Counted from the first letter of the stretch, positions 33,795 through 43,938 are shown. The stretch: 64,000 bases of DNA from Paenibacillus sp. FSL H3-0469 (GCF_038051945.1 NZ_CP150302.1:4464001-4528000); one strand, 5' to 3'. Made by a program: numbers and translations. Notes: generated by a model not told the origin, from the sequence alone.

Positions 33795-34937
33795 ATGAAA
33801 ATCAGCATTCTCAAAAATGAACTTAACGAATCCATCGGACATGTCTCCAAAGCAATCTCCAGCAGAACAACTATCCCTATTCTGACCGGTATCAAGTTTG
33901 AGGTTAGCCATCAGGGCGTTACGCTGACTGCAAGCGATACGGATATTTCCATTCAGTCCTTTATCCCCGCCGAGAATGACAGCCAGACGATCGTCAAGGT
34001 AGAGCAGCCGGGCAGCGTAGTGCTCCCTGCCAAATTTTTCGTTGAGATTATCAAGAAGCTTCCCTCCAAAGAAATTCACATGGAAGTCAAGGAAGGCTTC
34101 CAGACCTACATCTCCTCCGGCTCTACGGAGATTCAGATTGTGGGTCTCGATCCTGAAGAATTCCCTGTTCTGCCAAGCATTGAGGAGAATGAAACCATCT
34201 CCATGCCCGGTGATTTGCTGAAGAATATGATCAAGCAGACCGCCTTCTCCATCTCCACTCAAGAGACAACACCGATCCTGACAGGCATTCTGTGGAATCT
34301 GGCCGACAATGAATTCAAATTCACGGCTACCGACCGCCACAGGCTCGCCACCAGAGCTGCACACCTGGAGGGTACAGAGAATATCCAGTTCGCGAATATT
34401 GTCATTGCCGGCAAAACGCTGAACGAGCTCAGCAAAATTATCCCTGATCAGAATATGCTGGTGGATATTGTCGTCGCAGATAACCAGGTGCTGTTCAAAA
34501 TCGACAAAGTGCTGTTCTATTCGCGGATTCTGGATGGCATTTATCCGGATACTTCTAGAATTATTCCAACCACCTACAAAACAGAACTAACCTTGGACAC
34601 AAAAAAATTAAGCGAATCGATCGACCGCGCTTATTTGCTGTCCCGTGAAGAGAAAACGAACATCGTCCGGATGCAGACCCTGGAGAACGGCGATGTGGAG
34701 ATCTCCTCCAGCTCCTCCGAGCTAGGGAAGGTTCGTGAAGAGCTGGAAGTCATGGATTTCAAAGGCGAGCCGCTGCGCATCTCCTTCAACTCCAAATATA
34801 TGCTCGATGTGCTGAAGGTGGTCGAGAGCGAGCAGCTCGTAATCGCCTTCACCGGCATGATGAGTCCGATTATTCTCAGACCGCTCGATGAGAGCCGCAG
34901 CCTGTATGTGATTTTGCCATACCGGACAACTAATTAA
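33795..34937 (+). CDS. dnaN: DNA polymerase III beta subunit (sliding clamp)
   Basis: 380 aa, normal length. Ring-shaped dimer that tethers the polymerase to DNA. MKISILKNELNESIGHVSKAISSRTTIPILTGIKFE opens the first of three clamp domains. The C-terminus FTGMMSPIILRPLDESRSLYVILPYRTTN forms the partner-binding pocket edge. AGGAG lies seven bases before the ATG. Confidence 0.98.
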   Translation: MKISILKNELNESIGHVSKAISSRTTIPILTGIKFEVSHQGVTLTASDTDISIQSFIPAENDSQTIVKVEQPGSVVLPAKFFVEIIKKLPSKEIHMEVKEGFQTYISSGSTEIQIVGLDPEEFPVLPSIEENETISMPGDLLKNMIKQTAFSISTQETTPILTGILWNLADNEFKFTATDRHRLATRAAHLEGTENIQFANIVIAGKTLNELSKIIPDQNMLVDIVVADNQVLFKIDKVLFYSRILDGIYPDTSRIIPTTYKTELTLDTKKLSESIDRAYLLSREEKTNIVRMQTLENGDVEISSSSSELGKVREELEVMDFKGEPLRISFNSKYMLDVLKVVESEQLVIAFTGMMSPIILRPLDESRSLYVILPYRTTN

Positions 34938-34984
34938 CGCCCTGTTCATGAACATGTGGATAAGTGGCCGAAAGGATCAAAAAC

Positions 34985-35215
34985 ATGAAAAAAATAGTTA
35001 TCCACAGTGGATATATTAAGCTCGACCAGTTCCTGAAGCTCTCTGATTGTGTATCCACAGGGGGGATGGCCAAGGCGCTGCTGCAGGAAGGACATGTGCA
35101 GGTGAACGGTGAGGTGGAAGAACGGCGTGGCCGGAAGCTCTACCCGGGTGATACTATCGAGGTACAGGATAACGGCGTGTTTGAAGTTGAGGGCGGCGGA
35201 GTCAAGGAGGAGTAA
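34985..35215 (+). CDS. yaaA: S4-domain RNA-binding protein YaaA (RlbA)
   Basis: 76 aa from the ATG at 34985 with AAAGGA upstream. IKLDQFLKLSDCVSTGGMAKALLQEGHVQVNGEVEERRGRKLYPGD is an S4-type RNA-binding fold. It is conserved between dnaN and recF in Firmicutes and linked to ribosome assembly in B. subtilis. Confidence 0.93.
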   Translation: MKKIVIHSGYIKLDQFLKLSDCVSTGGMAKALLQEGHVQVNGEVEERRGRKLYPGDTIEVQDNGVFEVEGGGVKEE

Positions 35216-35235
35216 CCCTAAGGAGGAACAGGCTC

Positions 35236-36354
35236 TTGTTTGTCAAAAATATCGGACTGCAGGATTACCGCAACTATGGGCTGCTGCGTCTTGAGCATCT
35301 GGGCGATGTGAATCTCATTCTCGGACAGAACGCCCAGGGTAAAACCAATCTCATGGAGGCTTTGTTTGTCCTCGCGATGACCAAAAGCCACCGGACCTCC
35401 AAGGACAAGGAGCTGATCTCCTTCGATGCCCCGGCGGGCTCCGCGCAGATTGTTGCTGAAGTAGAGCGCAAATATGGGGATCTTAAGCTGGAGCTGACCC
35501 TGTCCCCGCAGGGCAAGAAGGCCAGAATTAACGGACTGGAGCAGCGCCGGCTCAGTGAATTCGTAGGCTCGCTGAACGTGGTGATGTTTGCCCCGGAGGA
35601 TCTGGAGATTGTCAAAGGTACCCCGGGCATCCGGCGCCGGTTCCTTGATATGGAGATTGGCCAGGTTCAGCCGAGCTACCTGTTTCATCTGCAGCAGTAC
35701 CAGAAAATTCTCCTCCAGCGCGGCAATCTGCTGAAGCAGTTATGGGGCAAGGAGGCTGGCGGCCGGGAGCTTCTGGACATCTGGGATGCCCAACTTGTAG
35801 AACATGGTGTTAAAATCGTCAAAAAAAGGAAACAATTCATAAAGAAGCTGCAGATATGGGCAGAAAGCATCCACCGTGGCATCACAAACGGCGGAGAAGA
35901 GCTCAAACTGCTCTATGTCCCCTCGTTTGGTGAGCGTGAAGAGGAAGATGAAGCTGTCTTATTGGACAAATTTATGTTAAAGTTATCACAAACAAGAGAT
36001 CAGGAAATCAGGCGCGGCATGACGCTGACGGGTCCCCATCGGGATGACCTGTCCTTTTTTATCAACGGAAGAGAAGCTCAGGTCTACGGTTCCCAGGGGC
36101 AGCAACGTACGGCAGCTTTATCGCTCAAGCTGGCGGAAATTGAACTGATCCATGAGGAGATTGGAGAATACCCTGTGCTGCTTCTTGATGATGTTTTGTC
36201 CGAACTTGATCCCTATCGTCAGACCCAGCTTATCGAAACTTTTCAGAGCAAGGTGCAGACCTTCATCACTGCGACCGGTGTTGAGGGACTGAATGCTGAT
36301 AAATTAAAGGGTGCAATCCTGTATCATGTTCATGGCGGCAAAGTGGGGTTATAA
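35236..36354 (+). CDS. recF: DNA replication and repair protein RecF
   Basis: 372 aa, TTG start after AAGGAGG. SMC-like ATPase that loads RecA at gaps with RecO and RecR. Walker A LGQNAQGKTNLMEA (about 30-43), signature TGPHRDDLSFFINGREAQVYGSQGQQRTAALSLKLAE and Walker B PVLLLDDVLSELDPYR are complete. Twenty bases after yaaA. Confidence 0.97.
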   Translation: MFVKNIGLQDYRNYGLLRLEHLGDVNLILGQNAQGKTNLMEALFVLAMTKSHRTSKDKELISFDAPAGSAQIVAEVERKYGDLKLELTLSPQGKKARINGLEQRRLSEFVGSLNVVMFAPEDLEIVKGTPGIRRRFLDMEIGQVQPSYLFHLQQYQKILLQRGNLLKQLWGKEAGGRELLDIWDAQLVEHGVKIVKKRKQFIKKLQIWAESIHRGITNGGEELKLLYVPSFGEREEEDEAVLLDKFMLKLSQTRDQEIRRGMTLTGPHRDDLSFFINGREAQVYGSQGQQRTAALSLKLAEIELIHEEIGEYPVLLLDDVLSELDPYRQTQLIETFQSKVQTFITATGVEGLNADKLKGAILYHVHGGKVGL

Positions 36355-36370
36355 AGAGCGGAGGAAGACC

Positions 36371-36619
36371 ATGTATATTCATTTGGGCGGAGAAAAAATT
36401 ATTCGATCCTCAGAGCTGATTGCTATATTTGATATATCGATTGAGAAATCCTCCAAGGTATCGAAGCAGTTTATGACTCATTCCCAGCAGGATAAGAAGC
36501 TGGAACGCATTGGTGAAGAGGAAGCGAAGTCTATTGTCGTGACCAGGAATACTGTCTACTACTCCCCGATCTCCTCCTCCACTCTCAAAAAAAGAGCCAA
36601 GATCTTGTTAGAAATATAA
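36371..36619 (+). CDS. remB: Extracellular matrix regulator RemB (YaaB)
   Basis: 82 aa from the ATG at 36371, preceded by GGAGG. MYIHLGGEKIIRSSELIAIFDI and the C-terminal NTVYYSPISSSTLKKRA are characteristic. In B. subtilis it promotes biofilm matrix gene expression. Conserved place between recF and gyrB. Confidence 0.92.
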   Translation: MYIHLGGEKIIRSSELIAIFDISIEKSSKVSKQFMTHSQQDKKLERIGEEEAKSIVVTRNTVYYSPISSSTLKKRAKILLEI

Positions 36620-36665
36620 GGTTCCACAAGTTACATGAGATAATCTGAAAGAAGTAGGTGAAGGC

Positions 36666-38576
36666 ATGTCAATGAATCAACCGACATATGATGAGAGCCA
36701 GATTCAGGTACTGGAAGGGCTGGAAGCAGTTCGGAAACGTCCCGGCATGTACATTGGCTCCACCAGCTCCAAAGGTCTGCATCATTTGGTCTGGGAGGTT
36801 GTCGATAATAGTATCGATGAGGCGCTGGCAGGTTTTTGCGACCGGATTCAAGTCATAATTACTGAAAATAATAGTGTGACTGTTATTGACAACGGGCGCG
36901 GAATTCCTGTTGGTGAGAACGTCAAGCTGAAGAAGTCCACACTTGAAGTGGTCATGACTGTCCTGCATGCAGGCGGTAAGTTCGGCGGCGGGGGTTACAA
37001 GGTGTCCGGCGGTCTTCACGGCGTAGGGATCTCTGTGGTTAATGCCTTGTCCGAGAAGGTAGTTGTCACTGTCAAACGTGACGGGCATGTCTACCAGCAG
37101 GAGTACAACCGCGGCGTGCCGCAATATGACATCAGAGTGATCGGGGATACAGAGGAGACGGGGACCACCACGACCTTCCACCCGGACCCGGATATTTTCA
37201 CCGAAACGACTACGTTTGAATACTCCACGCTCCTTACCCGTATCCGAGAGCTGGCCTTCTTGAACAAGGGCATTGAGCTGTCACTTCTGGATGAACGGAC
37301 CGGAGTCAGCAATACGTTCAAGTATGAAGGTGGTATTGTGGAGTATGTGAAATACCTTAACGAGAAAAAAGAAGCTCTTCATGAGGATCCCATCTACGTG
37401 GAAGGCTCACGGGATATGATCGCGGTTGAAGTGGCTCTCCAATATAACGATTCATACACAGAGAACATCTATTCGTTCGCTAATAATATCAATACCCATG
37501 AAGGCGGAACGCATGAATCCGGCTTCAAGAGTGCCTTGACGCGGATCATTAATGACTACGCACGCAAGGCCGGCGTAATCAAGGACAGCAGTCAGAATCT
37601 GACCGGGGATGATGTCCGGGAGGGTCTGACGGCAATTATCTCGGTCAAGATTCCTGAGCCGCAGTTCGAAGGTCAGACCAAGACCAAGCTCGGCAACAGT
37701 GAAGTCCGGGGGATTGTAGAATCGCTGTTCGGCGAGAAGCTGCAGGAGTTCCTGGAGGAGAACCCTGCCGTCTCACGTAAGGTGCTGGAGAAGTCATTGC
37801 AGGCTTCCCGTGCCCGTGAAGCGGCCAAAAAGGCCCGTGAGCTGACTCGCCGCAAAAGTGCGCTTGAAGTCAGCGCCCTGCCTGGCAAGCTGGCAGACTG
37901 CTCCTCCAAGGATGCGTCCATCAGTGAGCTGTATATCGTCGAAGGTGACTCCGCCGGCGGATCTGCCAAGCAGGGCCGGGACCGCCACTTCCAGGCCATC
38001 CTGCCGCTGCGCGGCAAGATTCTGAACGTGGAGAAGGCCCGGCTAGACCGGATCTTGTCCAATGCTGAAATCCGGGCGATTATTACCGCACTCGGAACCG
38101 GGATCAGTGATGATTTCGACCTCTCGAAGGCGCGTTACCACAAGGTTGTCATCATGACCGATGCGGACGTCGACGGCGCCCATATCCGAACACTACTGCT
38201 GACCTTCTTCTACCGCTATATGCGGAAGATTGTCGACGCAGGGTATATCTATATCGCCCAGCCGCCGCTCTTCAAGATTGAGCGCAACAAGGTGGTGCGC
38301 TATGCACAGACCGAGAAGGAGCGCGATGAGATCATTGCTGCCTTCGGCGAGAACGTGAAGGTTAACGTACAGCGCTACAAGGGTCTGGGTGAGATGAATG
38401 CTGCTCAGTTATGGGACACGACGATGGACCCTGAGAGCCGCACCATGTTGCAGGTAACCATTGAGGACGCCATGCTAGCGGACAGCATCTTTGATACCCT
38501 GATGGGTGACAATGTTGAACCGCGCCGCGAATTCATTCAGGAGCATGCCCAATCGGTTAAGAACCTGGATATTTAA
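36666..38576 (+). CDS. gyrB: DNA gyrase subunit B
   Basis: 636 aa. ATPase half of gyrase, which introduces negative supercoils. GHKL ATPase motifs: VVDNSIDEALAG, DNGRGIPVG and HAGGKFGGGGYKVSGGLHGVG. The Toprim domain has EGDSAGGSAKQGRDR and the Mg-binding DADVDGAHI. No insertion or truncation. Confidence 0.98.
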   Translation: MSMNQPTYDESQIQVLEGLEAVRKRPGMYIGSTSSKGLHHLVWEVVDNSIDEALAGFCDRIQVIITENNSVTVIDNGRGIPVGENVKLKKSTLEVVMTVLHAGGKFGGGGYKVSGGLHGVGISVVNALSEKVVVTVKRDGHVYQQEYNRGVPQYDIRVIGDTEETGTTTTFHPDPDIFTETTTFEYSTLLTRIRELAFLNKGIELSLLDERTGVSNTFKYEGGIVEYVKYLNEKKEALHEDPIYVEGSRDMIAVEVALQYNDSYTENIYSFANNINTHEGGTHESGFKSALTRIINDYARKAGVIKDSSQNLTGDDVREGLTAIISVKIPEPQFEGQTKTKLGNSEVRGIVESLFGEKLQEFLEENPAVSRKVLEKSLQASRAREAAKKARELTRRKSALEVSALPGKLADCSSKDASISELYIVEGDSAGGSAKQGRDRHFQAILPLRGKILNVEKARLDRILSNAEIRAIITALGTGISDDFDLSKARYHKVVIMTDADVDGAHIRTLLLTFFYRYMRKIVDAGYIYIAQPPLFKIERNKVVRYAQTEKERDEIIAAFGENVKVNVQRYKGLGEMNAAQLWDTTMDPESRTMLQVTIEDAMLADSIFDTLMGDNVEPRREFIQEHAQSVKNLDI

Positions 38577-38588
38577 AGAGCACATAGC

Positions 38589-38632
38589 GAACCTCCGGAT
38601 TATCCCTTGCGGATGAAGCCGGAGGTTTTTTA
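38589..38632 (+). terminator. Terminator of gyrB
   Basis: Stem CCTCCGG / CCGGAGG with a T6 tail. It lies between the convergent gyrB and YheC/YheD genes. Confidence 0.8.
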
Positions 38633-38673
38633 GTGAGAGAGAGTTTATAGCCTTGCCGCTTGAATACATAGAG

Positions 38674-39561
38674 CTAGACGTTCGATATTCGCTTGCGGCG
38701 GCTGCTTACGGACTTCCGGTTAGGCTTCAACCGGCCATAGGCCACAGCATAACGGTGGATTCTGCGGTAAATTGCTTTGTTCGGGAACAATTTGAAGACA
38801 ATGATGGAGGGTAAGGTGTTTACTTCAAGCAGCCATAGATCGTGATGCTGGTCGATGGCTACATCAAGCCCCAGCTCCTTAAGACCTGGATAAGCCGTTT
38901 CGAGCTGAGCTCCGATCCGGACGCCCAGAGATTTGAGCTGCTGGGTAGTCGCAGACAGTTCGTCACTGGTCATATGCTCCTTGAACAGGGTATCTACCGG
39001 AAAAACACTGCCCCCGCTGTGATAATTCGTGATTACCTTCTGCGGTGCGGCGACCCTTCCAAGCATGCCCGTAGTCTCCCAGCTGCCCTGGGGATTCTTC
39101 TGGGTAAGCACCCGCAGGTCGAAGGGACGATCCTGATGCTGCAGCAGATCAATGCCCTGCTGGACCAGATAGCTGCGGTCTCTAATCCGTGGTACCAGTG
39201 CGGCATGAAGCTCTTCGGGGCTATTAAAGACCTCGGCGTCCTTCGCATACCTGAGAATATACATCAGCTTCGGCTCTGCCGGTACTTCTGCTTCACTGTC
39301 CGGAGCAGCTGTCACCGGTTCACGTGTCTCCGGCTGCTGTCCACTGGGACTTAGGTGTACAATCCTCTGCTCGGCTCTCATTACTCCGCTGCCATAGGTG
39401 CCGCGGTCGGGCTTTATATATACCGTGCCGTGCAGATGAAGCATTTCTTTCAGATCCTCCAGGCTGTATTTGCGCGTTTCCGGGATATAGACCGAGAGCT
39501 GACGGTTTTGCAGAATGACTTTCGTTTTTGCCCATTTGCTGGACACGCGTTGAATCCTCAT
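38674..39561 (-). CDS. YheC/YheD family ATP-grasp protein (spore coat-associated)
   Basis: 295 aa. The fold is ATP-grasp: VYIKPDRGTYGSGVMRAEQ (nucleotide-binding loop), SYLVQQGIDLLQHQDRPFDLRVLTQKNPQGSWETTGMLGRVA and the metal-binding WLLEVNTLPS. YheC and YheD are coat-associated proteins in B. subtilis with unknown substrate. Inserted on the opposite strand between gyrB and gyrA, where B. subtilis has nothing. GGAGG six bases before the ATG. Confidence 0.88.
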   Translation of the reverse strand: MRIQRVSSKWAKTKVILQNRQLSVYIPETRKYSLEDLKEMLHLHGTVYIKPDRGTYGSGVMRAEQRIVHLSPSGQQPETREPVTAAPDSEAEVPAEPKLMYILRYAKDAEVFNSPEELHAALVPRIRDRSYLVQQGIDLLQHQDRPFDLRVLTQKNPQGSWETTGMLGRVAAPQKVITNYHSGGSVFPVDTLFKEHMTSDELSATTQQLKSLGVRIGAQLETAYPGLKELGLDVAIDQHHDLWLLEVNTLPSIIVFKLFPNKAIYRRIHRYAVAYGRLKPNRKSVSSRRKRISNV

Positions 39562-39856
39562 GTTCTGCCTCCGTTTCTTTATTCATAGCGAATTTTCAGG
39601 ACAAGAAAGCAAAATAATGTTATAATATAAGGATATGAGATTATGCTTTTTGGGACGAAAACAGGGGCATGAAGCCAATTCTCTTGTCTCTACAGTCTAT
39701 GTACTGAAGACAGCTGCGGAGAGGGCGTATACCCTTATCCGTACTAAAAGAAAATCAATATAGACGATAACAGGCTATCATGTTTAATTGTGCTGGTTTT
39801 GTGAAAGTAATATAATATAGGGTAGCGGTTTTTAACTGAAGGAGGTCCACCAACTC

Positions 39857-42403
39857 ATGGCTGAACAAAATAACCCGCAAGTCAAAGATCGGGACATTGG
39901 CGTGGAAATGCGCGAATCCTTTATGGATTACGCAATGAGCATCATTGTAAGCCGGGCTTTGCCGGATGTGCGGGATGGACTTAAGCCTGTTCACCGACGC
40001 ATTTTGTTTGCGATGTCGGAACTTGGTATGTCCTCGGATAAGCCACATAAGAAGTCGGCTAGAATCGTCGGTGAGGTTATCGGTAAGTATCATCCTCACG
40101 GTGACTCAGCAGTCTATGAAACAATGGTACGTATGGCACAGGACTTCTCCATGCGCTATATGCTTGTAGACGGTCATGGTAACTTCGGTTCCATAGACGG
40201 AGATATGGCGGCTGCAATGCGTTATACAGAAGCACGTTTGTCCAAAATTGCCGGAGAAATGCTCCGTGACCTGAACAAGGAGACCGTTGACTTCGCGCCT
40301 AACTATGACGGTGAAGAGAACGAGCCTGTAGTCTTGCCGGCGCGTTATCCCAATCTGCTGGTTAATGGTGTAGGCGGGATTGCGGTGGGGATGGCAACCA
40401 ATATTCCTCCGCATAATCTCGGTGAGGTAATTGACGGTGTGCAGGCGATGATCAAGAATCCTGATATTACGCCTATGGAGCTTATGGAATATATTCAAGG
40501 CCCGGATTTCCCGACGGCCGGATATATTCTGGGCCGTGAAGGCATCCGTCAGGCCTACCGCACTGGACGCGGATCGGTTACTATGCGTGCCAAAGCGGTT
40601 ATTGAAGAGAATAACGGCAAGGCCCGGATTATTGTGCATGAGCTTCCTTACCAGGTCAATAAGGCCCGGCTCGTGGAGAAGATTGCGGAACTGGTGCGTG
40701 AGAAGCGCATCGAGGGCATTACGGATCTGCGTGATGAGTCTGACCGTAACGGAATGCGCGTAGTGGTTGAAATGAGACGGGATGTGAATCCGAGCGTTGT
40801 ACTCAACAATCTCTACAAGCATACTTCCATGCAGTCCACCTTCGGGATCAACATGCTGGCTATTGTCAACAATGAACCGAAGATTCTGAATCTGCGCGAT
40901 GTACTGTATCACTATCTGCAGCATCAGATCGAAGTCATCCGCCGCCGGACAATCTTCGACCTTAAGAAGGCGGAAGCACGGGCGCATATTCTGGAAGGGC
41001 TGCGTATTGCCCTGGATCATTTGGATGAAGTCATTGCCCTGATCCGCGCCTCACGCACAACCGACATTGCCCGGGAAGGTCTGATGGAGACCTTCAGTCT
41101 GAGCGTAGAGCAGGCCCAGGCGATCCTCGATATGCGGATGCAGCGACTGACCGGTCTGGAACGTGAGAAGATCGAGAATGAATATAACGAGCTGTTGGCC
41201 AAAATAGCCGAATACCGTGAGATTCTGGCCAATGAGCATCTCGTGCTGGATATTATCAGCAATGAGCTGCAGGAGATCCGGGATAAATACTCCGATGACC
41301 GCCGTACAGAAATCACCGTTGGGGAAGAAAGCATCCTCGACGAGGATCTGATTCCGCGTGAAGAGGTTGTCATCACGATTACCCACACCGGTTATATCAA
41401 ACGTCTTCCGGTCAACACCTACCGCAGCCAGAAGCGCGGCGGACGCGGTGTCATCGGGATGGACACCAAGGACCAGGACTTTGTGGAGCATCTCTTCGTG
41501 AGTAACTCCCATAACTACCTGATGTTCTTCACTGATAAGGGTAAGGTGTACCGGATTAAGGCCTATGAGATTCCGGAGCTTGGACGGACTGCCCGGGGAA
41601 CGCCGATCATCAACCTGATTCAAATCGAGCAGGGCGAGAAGATCAGCGCGGTCATCCAGGTGGAGGAAGCGGACAGTGACAAGTACCTGTTCTTCGCTAC
41701 CCGTGAGGGGATTGTGAAGAAGACGCCTCTGGAGGATTACAACAACATCCGTAAGGGTGGTCTGATTGCAATCAATCTCCGTGAGGAGGATTCACTGATT
41801 GAGGTGAAGCTGACGGATGGTGAGCAGAATCTGATAATCGGTACTGCACGCGGAATGTCGATTACCTTCTCGGAGAATGATGTACGTTCCATGGGCCGCA
41901 GTGCTACGGGGGTTAAGGGGATCACGCTTGATTCCAATGACCATGTTATTGGCATGGACTGCGTAGACCAGGAGCTTGAGGTACTGATCGTAACCACCAA
42001 GGGCTATGGTAAGCGGACACCTGCTGCTGACTACCGGTCCCAGACCCGCGGGGGTAAAGGTATCAAGACTATTAACCTTACGGATAAGAACGGGCCGGTT
42101 GTCGGGCTGAAGGTCGTCAAGCAGGACGAGGACCTGATGATTATTACGACCAGCGGTACCCTGATCCGTACCAGCATGGACGGAATATCCACCATGGGCC
42201 GTTATGCGCAGGGTGTTAAGCTGATTAACATCCGTGAGGATGATGCTGTAGCTACACTATGCAGAGCGGACAAAGAGGATGAAGAGCTGTCTGAGCATGA
42301 GGACGGCGAAGACATTCAAGGAGCTCCTGTAGAAGGCGAAGGCGGTATTGAAGCCAGCCAGCCTGAAGCGGATGCCTTGAACGAAGAAGACAACCTCGAA
42401 TAA
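39857..42403 (+). CDS. gyrA: DNA gyrase subunit A
   Basis: 848 aa. DNA-cleaving half of gyrase. The quinolone-resistance region reads HPHGDSAVYETMVRMAQDFS, i.e. the sensitive-type Ser is present. The catalytic Tyr lies in AAAMRYTEARLS. The GyrA box QKRGGRGV is in the C-terminal beta-pinwheel, and an acidic tail (EDEELSEHEDGED) ends it. Confidence 0.98.
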   Translation: MAEQNNPQVKDRDIGVEMRESFMDYAMSIIVSRALPDVRDGLKPVHRRILFAMSELGMSSDKPHKKSARIVGEVIGKYHPHGDSAVYETMVRMAQDFSMRYMLVDGHGNFGSIDGDMAAAMRYTEARLSKIAGEMLRDLNKETVDFAPNYDGEENEPVVLPARYPNLLVNGVGGIAVGMATNIPPHNLGEVIDGVQAMIKNPDITPMELMEYIQGPDFPTAGYILGREGIRQAYRTGRGSVTMRAKAVIEENNGKARIIVHELPYQVNKARLVEKIAELVREKRIEGITDLRDESDRNGMRVVVEMRRDVNPSVVLNNLYKHTSMQSTFGINMLAIVNNEPKILNLRDVLYHYLQHQIEVIRRRTIFDLKKAEARAHILEGLRIALDHLDEVIALIRASRTTDIAREGLMETFSLSVEQAQAILDMRMQRLTGLEREKIENEYNELLAKIAEYREILANEHLVLDIISNELQEIRDKYSDDRRTEITVGEESILDEDLIPREEVVITITHTGYIKRLPVNTYRSQKRGGRGVIGMDTKDQDFVEHLFVSNSHNYLMFFTDKGKVYRIKAYEIPELGRTARGTPIINLIQIEQGEKISAVIQVEEADSDKYLFFATREGIVKKTPLEDYNNIRKGGLIAINLREEDSLIEVKLTDGEQNLIIGTARGMSITFSENDVRSMGRSATGVKGITLDSNDHVIGMDCVDQELEVLIVTTKGYGKRTPAADYRSQTRGGKGIKTINLTDKNGPVVGLKVVKQDEDLMIITTSGTLIRTSMDGISTMGRYAQGVKLINIREDDAVATLCRADKEDEELSEHEDGEDIQGAPVEGEGGIEASQPEADALNEEDNLE

Positions 42404-42411
42404 GAATTGCA

Positions 42412-42462
42412 AGAGAGCATGGATTTCTGATATATAGAAATCCATGCTCTTTTTTTATACCC
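42412..42462 (+). terminator. Terminator of gyrA
   Basis: Stem AGAGCATGGATTTCT / AGAAATCCATGCTCT with a T7 tail. Confidence 0.88.
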
Positions 42463-42563
42463 TATCAACTGATGAACGGGGAATTCTCTATCTAGCCGCT
42501 TCCCCTGTTCCATACTATAATTAGAGAATTACAGGTGTCACCGACATAAAGGGGCTTAGGCTA

Positions 42564-43664
42564 ATGCCAAACATATCCGTTGGAGAGATTAAAGCGGGTT
42601 CAAAGATTATAAAGGATGTAATTACTCCTTTAGGAGGGGTATTGTTCGGGAAGGGCAAGATCATTCTCCCCCGGGATATTGAGATTTTGCAGGCTTTTTT
42701 AATCGGACAGGTTGAGATTGAAGGGGCTCAAGGGGAAGACAAACCGGCAGAGAGCGCTAAACCGGCAGTGAAGCAGCAAGCGGCCAAGGCAGGTGCTCTG
42801 ATTAATGAATCAGTGCTGGCCAAGAGTAATTCTCCGCTTCACGATGAGTATGAGAAAATGCTGGTGCTTATCAAGCAAAGCTACCGTGCAGCGGCCGCTG
42901 CGGCTCTTCCGATCTTCGAACTGCGGAGTCAGCTGGAGCTGCTGATTACCCATTTGAAAGATTACCATGTCTTAAAGTTTGCTCCGCGTGTGCTAATTGA
43001 CCAGGAATATAACTATCATAATGCTGTTTTGTCTGCCTTGACCTCCTACCGAATTGCCCAGTGGTGCGGATATCCGCAGAAGGACTGGATGCAGGCTGCT
43101 TTTGCCGGCTTGCTGCACGATATAGGTAACATTAAGGTAGACGAAGCGCTGCTGCAGAAACCAACCCCTCTAAGCGGTGCAGAGATTGACGAGGTACGCA
43201 GGCACACTACATACGGTTATCAGTTGCTGCGCAATGTTACAGCCATTAACGAAGGGGTAAGACTCGCCGCCTTGCAGCACCATGAGAAGATAGACGGTTC
43301 AGGGTATCCGCTTAGGCTGGATGGCAGCCAGATTCATTTCTACGCCAAGATTGTGGCAGTCGCCGATATCTTCCATGCCATGACGCTGGGAAAAGCCTAC
43401 AGAAAGGCACAGTCGCCATATCTGGTATTGGAGCAGCTGCAGAAGGAGAGCTTCGGGAAGCTCGATCCGGTAATCGTACAGACCTTCATTCAAAAGACGA
43501 CAGACCTATATAACGGTACACGGATACGGCTCAGCGATGGACGTCACGGGGAAATCATCTTTACCGATCGTAACAACCCGACAAGACCCATGATTCAAGT
43601 TGAAGGAAACATCGTTAATCTGATCAATGAACGGGAGCTGCACATTCAGGAGATTATTGCTTAA
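42564..43664 (+). CDS. HD-GYP domain protein, probable c-di-GMP phosphodiesterase
   Basis: 366 aa. An N-terminal DUF3391-like region (about 1-60) with an Ala/Lys-rich linker precedes an HD-GYP domain (about 160-330). Motifs are LLHDIGNIKVDEALL, RRHTTYGYQLLRN, LAALQHHEKIDGSGYPLRLDG (full HHExxxGxGYP) and VAVADIFHAMT. All metal ligands look intact, so activity on c-di-GMP is plausible. It lies between gyrA and the rRNA operon. Confidence 0.92.
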   Translation: MPNISVGEIKAGSKIIKDVITPLGGVLFGKGKIILPRDIEILQAFLIGQVEIEGAQGEDKPAESAKPAVKQQAAKAGALINESVLAKSNSPLHDEYEKMLVLIKQSYRAAAAAALPIFELRSQLELLITHLKDYHVLKFAPRVLIDQEYNYHNAVLSALTSYRIAQWCGYPQKDWMQAAFAGLLHDIGNIKVDEALLQKPTPLSGAEIDEVRRHTTYGYQLLRNVTAINEGVRLAALQHHEKIDGSGYPLRLDGSQIHFYAKIVAVADIFHAMTLGKAYRKAQSPYLVLEQLQKESFGKLDPVIVQTFIQKTTDLYNGTRIRLSDGRHGEIIFTDRNNPTRPMIQVEGNIVNLINERELHIQEIIA

Positions 43665-43762
43665 GTACGCGGACAGAGGAGTAGAGCTATGCTAACTTAC
43701 TTGCCGGACTAAGGGCGGTTAGGGAAGCGTAGCTTTTTAGAGAGTGAAATAGAAATAAAAGC

Positions 43763-43791
43763 TTGCAATGAATCTCTATCCGTGATATATT
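43763..43791 (+). promoter_or_regulatory. rRNA operon promoter P1
   Basis: TTGCAA and TATATT separated by 17 bases. Confidence 0.85.
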
Positions 43792-43846
43792 CTATTTCTG
43801 GCCGCGAAACATCAACGCCGAGCTCGAAAAGAAGTTAAAAAAGAGC

Positions 43847-43875
43847 TTGCATTGATCGGCTGGATGTGATATATT
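43847..43875 (+). promoter_or_regulatory. rRNA operon promoter P2
   Basis: TTGCAT and TATATT separated by 17 bases, 84 bases downstream of P1. A G stands seven bases after the -10, fitting GTP-initiated rRNA promoters of Bacillus. Confidence 0.85.
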
Positions 43876-43920
43876 ATAAGAGTTGCTGGTGACGCGATGA
43901 GCGGCGCTGACAACGAGCTT

Positions 43921-43938
43921 GATCTTTGAAAACTGAAC
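43921..43938 (+). promoter_or_regulatory. boxA-like antitermination element, 16S leader
   Basis: GATCTTTGAAAACTGAAC resembles the Bacillus rrn boxA region, and a near copy precedes the 23S gene. Confidence 0.55.
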
